This document shows positions 1 to 6,360 of a stretch of DNA of 64,000 nucleotides, one piece after another (position 1 is the stretch's first letter; each line of letters begins with the position of its first letter). The DNA lies in assembly GCA_964588725.1 (NCBI GenBank), contig CAZPQL010000004.1, positions 1-64,000 of the forward strand. Reading direction: 5' to 3'. The notes under the pieces are model-generated. The model worked only from the letters and a program-made list of their open reading frames with translations, made no database searches and was not told the origin of the DNA. Position numbers and translations under genes: made by a program. The stretch comes from UBA5972 sp964588725 (GTDB taxonomy: Bacteria; Pseudomonadota; Alphaproteobacteria; Rhodobacterales; Rhodobacteraceae).

Positions 1-1077
1 GATTTCATCGTCACCCGAACCATAAAGCATGACCTGTTTGACGTAGGGCGGCAGGTCGGTCCACGGCAGGTCGCGCTCGAATTCGTAGTGCCGCGCTATC
101 GCCTCAATCGTTTGTAAAAAATAGGGTGACTTCCCTTTGCGCCACGGGGCCAGCGCCCCGTTATAGAGCGACAGCGATTTATCGGGCACCACGAGATTTT
201 CGTCAAAAAACAGCTCGACCCCCAGACCGTCGCAATCGGGACAGGCCCCGAATGGTGCGTTGAACGAAAACAGACGTGGCTCGATTTCGGGGATGGTGAA
301 ACCACTGACCGGGCAGGCAAAATTTTCAGAAAAAGTAATGCTTTCGGGAACGTCAGCGACAGTTTCAAGATAGACGATGCCGTCCGCCAGATTAAGCGCA
401 GTCCGCAGACTATCGGCCAAACGGGTTTCAAGCCCATCGCGGATAACGATCCTATCGACCACCACGTCGATATCGTGGCGGAATTTTTTATCCAGTTTCG
501 GCGCGTCTTCAAGGTCGTAAAACGCACCGTCAACCTTGACCCGTTGAAACCCCTGTTTTTGCAAGTCCATGAATTCCTTGCGGTATTCGCCTTTTCGGTC
601 GCGCACGATCGGGGCCAGAAGGTAGGCGCGGACCCCTGCGTCCATGGCCATGATCCGATCCACCATCTCGCTGACCTGTTGCGCTTCGATCGGCAACCCG
701 GTGGCGGGGGAATACGGCGTGCCGGCGCGGGCAAACAGCAGGCGCAGATAGTCGTATATCTCTGTGACCGTACCAACGGTGGAGCGCGGGTTTTTGCTGG
801 TGGTTTTCTGCTCGATCGAAATGGCCGGCGACAAACCCGAAATATGATCCAGATCGGGCTTTTGCATCATGTCCAGAAACTGCCGTGCATAGGCCGACAA
901 TGATTCAACGTATCTGCGCTGCCCCTCGGCGTAGATCGTGTCAAACGCCAGCGACGACTTGCCCGAGCCAGACAGCCCGGTGATGACGACCAGCTGGTCG
1001 CGCGGTATATTCACGTCGATCGATTTGAGGTTATGCTCGCGCGCGCCCCGGATCTCGATGAATTTCAAATCGCTCAT
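1..1077 (-). CDS. uvrA: Excinuclease ABC subunit A, N-terminal part (runs off left edge)
   Basis: The 359 visible residues are the N-terminal third of UvrA, the damage-recognition ATPase of nucleotide excision repair. It starts at ATG 1077 with a Walker A loop GLSGSGKSS at residues 34-42, followed by the conserved stretches EGQRRYVESLSAYARQF and GLSPAISIEQK, the start of the UvrB-binding region and a first zinc module. That zinc module reads CPVSG before the conserved EPRLFSFNAPFGACPDC, so one of the four usual cysteines is serine. The stop codon lies outside the window. A LexA-like site lies about 65 bases upstream. Identity is certain; the C-terminal half cannot be judged. Confidence 0.97.
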   Translation of the reverse strand, partial: MSDLKFIEIRGAREHNLKSIDVNIPRDQLVVITGLSGSGKSSLAFDTIYAEGQRRYVESLSAYARQFLDMMQKPDLDHISGLSPAISIEQKTTSKNPRSTVGTVTEIYDYLRLLFARAGTPYSPATGLPIEAQQVSEMVDRIMAMDAGVRAYLLAPIVRDRKGEYRKEFMDLQKQGFQRVKVDGAFYDLEDAPKLDKKFRHDIDVVVDRIVIRDGLETRLADSLRTALNLADGIVYLETVADVPESITFSENFACPVSGFTIPEIEPRLFSFNAPFGACPDCDGLGVELFFDENLVVPDKSLSLYNGALAPWRKGKSPYFLQTIEAIARHYEFERDLPWTDLPPYVKQVMLYGSGDDEI

Positions 1078-1141
1078 ATGCCGGCTCCACCCCTGAAGAT
1101 AACAGGTAGTGGATCAAGTCTGCTATTCCAAGCCCAAAAAA

Positions 1142-1156
1142 GAACAAAAGATGAAT
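1142..1156 (-). promoter_or_regulatory. Candidate LexA (SOS) box upstream of uvrA, one mismatch
   Basis: Reads GAAC-AAAAGAT-GAAT. The Rhodobacter/alphaproteobacterial LexA box is GAAC-N7-GAAC (GTTC-N7-GTTC on the other strand), so seven of eight core bases fit with correct spacing. It lies 65-79 bases before the uvrA ATG. uvrA is an established SOS gene in Rhodobacter sphaeroides. The mismatch keeps this tentative. Confidence 0.45.
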
Positions 1157-1173
1157 ATCCGGTGGCGGGCTTG

Positions 1174-1197
1174 ATATATTCTCTAAATGGAATATAT
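1174..1197 (+). promoter_or_regulatory. Perfect inverted repeat, SqrR/BigR-type operator candidate
   Basis: ATATATTC-N8-GAATATAT is a perfect 8-bp inverted repeat with an 8-base spacer, 44 bases before the rhodanese start. It contains the ATTC-N8-GAAT core recalled for SqrR, the persulfide-sensing ArsR-family repressor of Rhodobacter capsulatus. A second palindrome, ACGTCAC-C-GTGACGT, follows at 1200-1214. The sulfur-handling gene downstream fits this reading; the binding protein is inferred. Confidence 0.55.
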
Positions 1198-1240
1198 TCA
1201 CGTCACCGTGACGTCTTTTCCAGCCAAGGTGGCCCGTGAC

Positions 1241-1609
1241 ATGAGCTTTTCTTTTGCAAAATTATTTGGCGGAAGTGCCCCGTCGATAGCCATGGTCGAC
1301 GCCATTGCCAAAGTCGCGGACGGTGCGGCTGTTCTGCTTGATGTGCGCGAAAACAAAGAAGTAGAGGCTGGAGGCAAAGCCAGCGGTGCGGTGCATATTC
1401 CCCTTTTATCGTTGAAAACGATGGCTGATCCGCGCCACCCCGACAAACATGCCGATCTCAATCCGGATGCACCTATATTGATCTATTGCGCCAGCGGAGC
1501 GCGCGCAGCGATGGCGGTGAAAACACTGGCCGAACTGGGCTATTCAGACGTCCAAAATATCGGCTCGATTGCCCAGTGGAAAGCGGCCGGTGGCGCGCTC
1601 GAAGCTTAG
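1241..1609 (+). CDS. Rhodanese-domain sulfurtransferase
   Basis: A single rhodanese domain of 122 residues, expected to move sulfane sulfur from persulfide or thiosulfate to an acceptor. The active-site loop is C83-A-S-G-A-R88, after the typical LLDVRENKE strand-turn at 32-40. No signal peptide is seen, so it should be cytoplasmic. An in-frame ATG at 1187 falls inside the operator spacer. The ATG at 1241, with AAGGTGG about 9 bases upstream, is therefore preferred. It stands alone, divergent from uvrA, and its stop shares four bases with the convergent lytic transglycosylase. The upstream operator suggests induction by reactive sulfur species. Confidence 0.85.
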   Translation: MSFSFAKLFGGSAPSIAMVDAIAKVADGAAVLLDVRENKEVEAGGKASGAVHIPLLSLKTMADPRHPDKHADLNPDAPILIYCASGARAAMAVKTLAELGYSDVQNIGSIAQWKAAGGALEA

Positions 1610-2151
1610 CCTCCCATGATGGCCAGCACATAGGCCTGCGTTTCCGGAAACGGCGGGACGTCGTCGTATTCTTCCACCGCTTCGGGCCCGGCGTTATAGG
1701 CCGCCAGCGCCAGTTTCCAGCTTCGGAACCGCATGAATTGCTGTTTGAGATAAAGCGCACCGCCGCGCAGATTATCCTCGGGATCAAATGGGTCGACGCC
1801 CAGTTTTTTTGCGGTTTCCGGCAACAGCTGTGCCAGACCGATCGCTCCGGCGGGCGACAAAGCGTTGGGATTCCAGTTGCTTTCGGCCTGAATAAGACGG
1901 GCAAACAAATCAACCGGCACACCCATTTCGGCGGCAATTTTTTCAGCCATGGGCAGGTATTCGCCGGTGTATCCGCCAAGATATCTTGGGATGTCGCTTT
2001 GCGGCAGCAACCGCTTGGACCCCTCGTATTGTTTGGCCAAACGCCCGTCCAGCAATTTCAGGTTGGACTTTGTCAATCCCGAAGCAGCACCGGGTCCATG
2101 CCCGTATAGGGCCAAAACCAAAACCGCTCCTAAAATGCGACCACCGATCAT
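1606..2151 (-). CDS. Lytic transglycosylase, SLT domain
   Basis: A 181-residue exported murein lytic transglycosylase that would cleave peptidoglycan glycan strands to 1,6-anhydro ends in the periplasm. A hydrophobic N terminus (residues 5-24) looks like a signal peptide. The SLT domain covers about 62-170: catalytic Glu90 in the QAESNWNP stretch, GLAQLLP at 105-111 and AYNAGP at 151-156. It is a compact domain-only version without LysM or peptidoglycan-binding repeats. It is monocistronic and convergent with the rhodanese gene. Exact subfamily was not resolved. Confidence 0.9.
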   Translation of the reverse strand: MIGGRILGAVLVLALYGHGPGAASGLTKSNLKLLDGRLAKQYEGSKRLLPQSDIPRYLGGYTGEYLPMAEKIAAEMGVPVDLFARLIQAESNWNPNALSPAGAIGLAQLLPETAKKLGVDPFDPEDNLRGGALYLKQQFMRFRSWKLALAAYNAGPEAVEEYDDVPPFPETQAYVLAIMGG

Positions 2152-2253
2152 CGATTCGCCCCTGGCACCATCACTGAAGACCTTATATCAGACTTATCCA
2201 CAGGGACAAATACAGGTGAATCACCACCGCACTGCACATGCGTGGCCGCGCCA

Positions 2254-2757
2254 TTATTGCGGCGTGATCAGCGGCTCTGACAGCAGGTCCTCAACAAGCA
2301 GGCACACCAACTGATGGCGACCTGTCACCCCGGCTTTTCGAAAAACCGCATTGAGATGTGCCTTGATCGTACCTTCGCTTGAATTGCGCAGGTCCGCTAT
2401 CTCGCCGTTTGTCATCCCTTTGATGGTAAACAGCGCGACATCGCTTTCGGACGGCGTCAATTCCCATTCGTGAAAATAGTCCTTGATGACATCATTCAAG
2501 GCGCCCGTGGCCACCTTGATATTGCGCCGCATCAAAGCGGCGTGGCGCATTATTTCCAGCAGATATTTGGTTTCAAATATTATGCCAAACACCAGTCCCA
2601 TTGTGGCGACTGTTTCGATCCACAGATGCGGTGTGAATGCGATCAAACTCCCCTGACCGAACCCGTCGTGCAGAACATCACTTACAAAAAATACCGCGCA
2701 GGCCGCCTGAAGAACGATGAGCACGACGAGAAAGTAAAATATTCTGTCCGATGTCAT
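2254..2757 (-). CDS. Membrane-anchored LuxR-type transcriptional regulator
   Basis: 167 residues with two hydrophobic segments (about 6-26 and 45-62) followed by a linker and a LuxR/GerE helix-turn-helix at about 99-155 (ELTPSESDVALF, then MTNGEIADLRNSSEGTIKAHL). The DNA-binding domain would face the cytoplasm. No receiver or ligand-binding domain is present. The start at 2757 has AGGA 8 bases upstream, better than an in-frame start at 2784. Target genes are not evident. Proteins of this two-helix plus HTH layout are familiar in Rhodobacteraceae, but I know no named function. Confidence 0.8.
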   Translation of the reverse strand: MTSDRIFYFLVVLIVLQAACAVFFVSDVLHDGFGQGSLIAFTPHLWIETVATMGLVFGIIFETKYLLEIMRHAALMRRNIKVATGALNDVIKDYFHEWELTPSESDVALFTIKGMTNGEIADLRNSSEGTIKAHLNAVFRKAGVTGRHQLVCLLVEDLLSEPLITPQ

Positions 2758-3222
2758 TTCATATTCCTGTTGAACGCAAACCATACCATGCGTGTTTAGC
2801 GATCCTATACGTTTCCTTTTACATTAAGCAAATCTTGTCAGACACTTGAACACATGGCCGCAGTTTACAATATGCCGCAATGACCGCGACAATCGCGAAC
2901 TCGGCAGGCACAAAATATGCGTGGCGACCGAAATGTACGTGGGTCTAGCTGGCGTCTGGACAACCCTTTTTCACTGAATTCCGCGCGCGGACGTATCACA
3001 TTCAACGAAGTGAACAAAGCTGGTCAGCACGCGGACACGCACTGGTTTGAAGCCATAACCGATATGGCCGCGACCCATCTTGGGCAATGGCAACCCGCGC
3101 ATCCGAATGGGCGACCCAACATCAAAACGCATAAAATCTGTCTAAAATTTCACCTTTTCTTCATCACTTGGGGATGCTCTAAGGACCAAGGTTAACATTT
3201 CGCAACCAAAAGGGGTGCATTC
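2758..3222. other. Intergenic region between the LuxR regulator and ssb
   Basis: 465 bases between divergent genes, presumably holding both promoters. No GAAC-N7-GAAC SOS box was found here, although ssb is often SOS-controlled. The ssb ribosome-binding site AAAAGGGG sits at its right end. An open frame of 92 codons on the plus strand (2917-3195) has no family features and no convincing ribosome-binding site. Confidence 0.5.
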
Positions 3223-3684
3223 ATGGCGGGCTCGGTCAACAAGGCTATTATCGTGGGCAATCTGGGGCGCGACCCCGAGGTGCGCACCTTTCAGAACGGC
3301 GGCAAAGTGTGCAATCTGGTGATTGCCACTTCTGAACGCTGGCGCGACAAAAATACCGGCGAAAACCGCGAAAAAACCGAATGGCACCGTGTGGCGATTT
3401 TCCAAGAGGGGCTGGTCCGCGTGGCCGAACAGTATCTGCGCAAAGGTTCGCAAGTCTATATCGAAGGTAAATTGCAGACCCGGAAGTGGCAGGACCAATC
3501 GGGTGCCGACCGCTATTCGACTGAGGTGGTTTTGCAGGGTTTCGACGGCACATTGACCATGCTGGGTTCGCGCGGTGAAACTGCCGGTGGTGGCGATAGT
3601 TACGGCGACGGACAAAGCGGGGGATTTGACAGCGCCCCCGATACCGGTGCCGCCGCGGGGCTGGACGACGAAATTCCGTTTTAA
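3223..3684 (+). CDS. ssb: Single-stranded DNA-binding protein
   Basis: 153 residues. An OB-fold at about 5-112 starts with MAGSVNKAIIVGNLGRDPE and includes the FQNGGKVCNLVIATSERW and TEWHRVAIF stretches. A Gly/Asp-rich linker and the acidic tip DDEIPF complete it; that tip binds partner proteins such as RecG, RecO and PriA homologues. It protects single-stranded DNA in replication, recombination and repair. A strong AAAAGGGG lies ahead of the ATG. The stop shares TTAA with the convergent Lrp gene. Nearness to uvrA is common in this order. Confidence 0.97.
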   Translation: MAGSVNKAIIVGNLGRDPEVRTFQNGGKVCNLVIATSERWRDKNTGENREKTEWHRVAIFQEGLVRVAEQYLRKGSQVYIEGKLQTRKWQDQSGADRYSTEVVLQGFDGTLTMLGSRGETAGGGDSYGDGQSGGFDSAPDTGAAAGLDDEIPF

Positions 3685-4121
3685 GCCGGTTTTGGCGGCA
3701 ACGGTCTGCGCGTCGTCAACAATAGACTGGTTTCGCTGGTCTGTACGCCGTCAAAGCGTCGGATTTGCGCCAGAACAGCGTCAAGATCCACCAATGTCTG
3801 ACTGACCAGATCAACCACTAAATCCCATTTGCCGTTGGTGCTGTGCACCGATTGCACAGCAGGCAGGCCCGACAGCCGCCGCAGTATCTGGTCGGTTCCG
3901 CGCCCCGAGATTCCGATCATCATCAGCGCACGCACCGGATGATCGGCAACATCGTCGCGCATGACCACCGAATACCCCACGATGTCACCACGCGCCGCCA
4001 ACCGGTCCATCCGCGCGCGAACTGTGGCGCGTGTCACGCCGATATCTGCGGATAATTGCGATACGGCAGCACGACCATCGCGGCGTAACGCGGTAACAAG
4101 TTTTTGGTCTATTTTGTCCAT
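3681..4121 (-). CDS. Lrp/AsnC-family regulator, probably of arginine catabolism
   Basis: 146 residues: N-terminal helix-turn-helix at about 4-50 (MDKIDQKLVTALRRDGR, then IGVTRATVRARMDRL) and a C-terminal RAM effector-binding domain at about 65-140. Start at 4121 has GAG about 8 bases upstream; an upstream in-frame start at 4190 would add residues unlike the family. It is divergent from arginase and ornithine cyclodeaminase, the usual arrangement for a local activator sensing arginine or ornithine. The effector is inferred from position only. Confidence 0.85.
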   Translation of the reverse strand: MDKIDQKLVTALRRDGRAAVSQLSADIGVTRATVRARMDRLAARGDIVGYSVVMRDDVADHPVRALMMIGISGRGTDQILRRLSGLPAVQSVHSTNGKWDLVVDLVSQTLVDLDAVLAQIRRFDGVQTSETSLLLTTRRPLPPKPA

Positions 4122-4237
4122 AATGATCTCATGCGTACGCAAATTGGATAATATAGCAGGAATATTGGGCATTTTTTTCGGTGGTAGCAAAGCATTTTTT
4201 TGCTTTTACAGGCTGCGAACCCATTAGGAGCCACACC

Positions 4238-5164
4238 ATGACCCAACAAACCTGTATTCTGGTCGGCGCTCCGGTTGAAAGCGGTGCCAGCCAGCCCGGC
4301 GCTCTGATGGGTCCGGCGGCGCTGCGCACAGCGGGGCTGGGTGCCATGCTGCGCGACTTGGGTTACCGTGTCGACGACAAGGGCGACGTGGCACCGCGCG
4401 CCGCCAATACCGCCAAACATAGCAACAAAGCCGTCAAAAATCTGGCGCAGACTGTGGGATGGACCCAGGCGCTGAGTTCTGCCGCACAATCCGCAGCCAA
4501 AGCGGGTATGCCGATATTTTTGGGCGGTGACCATTCGCTGACGCTGGGCACACTGGCCGGGGTGGCCGCGCAGGCGGCCACGCTGCAGCGCCCGCAATTC
4601 GTGCTCTGGCTGGATGCGCATCCCGACTGCCACACGCCCGACACTACGGACTCGGGCAATCTGCACGGCACACCGCTGGCCTATGTGACCGGGCTGCAGG
4701 GATTTGGCGATTTTCCCCTCCTCGCGTCGGCGATTGATCCCGCAAACGTGGCGATGTTTGGCATCCGTTCGGTCGACCCTGCCGAACAGGCGGTGCTGGC
4801 GGTCAATGGTATGGCGGTTTATGACATGCGCGCCATCGACGAGCACGGGATCATTGATCCGCTCAATGCTTTTTTGACAAAGGTCAAAGATAACAACGGC
4901 TTGCTGCACGTCAGTCTGGATGTAGATTTCCTTGACCCCGCCATCGCGCCTGCTGTTGGCACCACGGTTCCCGGCGGCGCAACCTTCCGCGAGGCGCATC
5001 TGATCATGGAAATACTGCACGACAGCGGGCTGGTCACCTCGCTTGATCTGGTGGAACTCAACCCGTTTCTGGACGAACGCGGGCGCACAGCGCAGCTTTT
5101 GGTCGACCTGACCGCGTCTTTGATGGGACGCAAAGTGCTCGACCGTCCAACCAAGGGATTCTGA
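4238..5164 (+). CDS. rocF: Arginase
   Basis: 308 residues. Hydrolyses L-arginine to ornithine and urea with a di-manganese site. All metal ligands are visible: GGDHS with His99, Asp126-x-His128-x-Asp130 in WLDAHPDCH, and Asp228/Asp230 in SLDVDFLDP. The usual DAHADxN loop reads DAHPDCH here, replacing the substrate-contacting Asn with His, as noted in the findings. Start at 4238 follows an AGGAG-like stretch (TTAGGAGCC). One base separates its stop from the GTG of ornithine cyclodeaminase, so the two form an operon driven toward proline synthesis. Agmatinase is the alternative, less likely next to ornithine cyclodeaminase. Confidence 0.92.
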   Translation: MTQQTCILVGAPVESGASQPGALMGPAALRTAGLGAMLRDLGYRVDDKGDVAPRAANTAKHSNKAVKNLAQTVGWTQALSSAAQSAAKAGMPIFLGGDHSLTLGTLAGVAAQAATLQRPQFVLWLDAHPDCHTPDTTDSGNLHGTPLAYVTGLQGFGDFPLLASAIDPANVAMFGIRSVDPAEQAVLAVNGMAVYDMRAIDEHGIIDPLNAFLTKVKDNNGLLHVSLDVDFLDPAIAPAVGTTVPGGATFREAHLIMEILHDSGLVTSLDLVELNPFLDERGRTAQLLVDLTASLMGRKVLDRPTKGF

Positions 5165-5165
5165 C

Positions 5166-6218
5166 GTGGTCAAAGCGCTGAATATCGTGCCGTTCGTGTC
5201 GGTCGACAACATGATGCGACTGGTTTTGCACATCGGGGTTGCGCAGGTGCTGCGCGATCTGGCCGTCTATATCGAGGCCGATTTTCGCCGCTGGCCGCAG
5301 TTTGACAAAATCGCCCGCGTTGCCAGCCATTCCGACACCGGTGTGATCGAGCTGATGCCGGTTTCGGACGGCGTGGAATATGCATTCAAATACGTGAACG
5401 GACACCCAAGCAACACACGCGCCGGATTGCAGACGGTCACCGCCTTTGGCGTGCTGTCATCGGTCGACTCGGGATATCCGGTGTTGCTAAGCGAAATGAC
5501 CATTCTGACCGCGCTGCGCACGGCGGCGACATCGGCGTTCGTGGCCAAAACGCTGGCGCCGCGCGACGCCCGTACCATGGCGGTCATCGGCAACGGCGCG
5601 CAGTGCGAATTTCAGATCCTGGCATTTCAGGACATCGTTGGGATCACGGCGGTGCGTTTGTTTGATATTGATAGAACTGCATCTGTCAAGGCGATGAATA
5701 ACCTAGATAAAAACGGTTTAGACATCACGATATGCGACAGCGCCGAGGCGGCGATAGAAGGCGCGCACATCATCACGACTGTGACCGCCGACAAACAATT
5801 CGCCACCATTCTAAGCGACAATATGGTGGGAAGCGGCGTACATATCAACGCGGTCGGCGGCGACTGTCCGGGCAAGACCGAACTGCACCGGGATATTCTG
5901 GCGCGCGCCGATATATTTGTCGAATACACCCCACAAACCCGCGTTGAAGGCGAGATTCAGCAGCTTGAACCGGATCATAAAGTTACAGAATTCTGGCGTG
6001 TGATCACAAATGATGCTCCGGGGCGAACGTCAGCGCGTCAGATCACCCTGTTTGACAGCGTTGGCTTTGCAATCGAGGATTTTTCTGCCCTCAGGTACCT
6101 TCGCGACCAACTCCAAAATCACGATTTTTTTGACCCCCTCGACATGGTAGCCGACCCCGATCAGCCCGGTGATCTGTACGGCATGTTGATGCGCGCCGGT
6201 ACGGGCGAAATGAATTGA
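5166..6218 (+). CDS. ocd: Ornithine cyclodeaminase
   Basis: 350 residues, NAD-dependent conversion of ornithine to proline with release of ammonia. The dinucleotide-binding loop GNGAQ is at 142-146, and the family residues Lys75 (FKYVN) and Arg118 (LTALRTAATS) are present. GTG start one base after the arginase stop indicates translational coupling. Together the pair lets the cell use arginine as a nitrogen and carbon source. Length is typical of the bacterial family. Confidence 0.95.
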   Translation: MVKALNIVPFVSVDNMMRLVLHIGVAQVLRDLAVYIEADFRRWPQFDKIARVASHSDTGVIELMPVSDGVEYAFKYVNGHPSNTRAGLQTVTAFGVLSSVDSGYPVLLSEMTILTALRTAATSAFVAKTLAPRDARTMAVIGNGAQCEFQILAFQDIVGITAVRLFDIDRTASVKAMNNLDKNGLDITICDSAEAAIEGAHIITTVTADKQFATILSDNMVGSGVHINAVGGDCPGKTELHRDILARADIFVEYTPQTRVEGEIQQLEPDHKVTEFWRVITNDAPGRTSARQITLFDSVGFAIEDFSALRYLRDQLQNHDFFDPLDMVADPDQPGDLYGMLMRAGTGEMN

Positions 6219-6360
6219 TTCACGAAAAGCTTTAAGTTGCTGTAATTTAACAATTATTAAGCGAGTTAAAATCTATTTCAAACGCCTGAATCGTTGCACA
6301 TTTTTGCACCGGATGCTACAGTCCACCACAAGATGTAGTGGCTGACTGGAAAGACCGGGC

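Noticed and set aside
475..903. Plus-strand open frame of 142 codons
   Set aside because: Lies antisense to uvrA, whose minus-strand reading is unmistakable.
2917..3195. 92-codon plus-strand open frame before ssb
   Set aside because: No family features, no clear ribosome-binding site, and composition typical of non-coding leader; treated as intergenic.
4109..5233. Long minus-strand open frame of 374 codons
   Set aside because: It is the reverse-strand shadow of arginase; the product is rich in His, Arg and Gln without domains.
6240..6260. TTAA-N6-TTAA before gyrA as a CtrA site
   Set aside because: Spacing is six instead of seven and the region is simply AT-rich.
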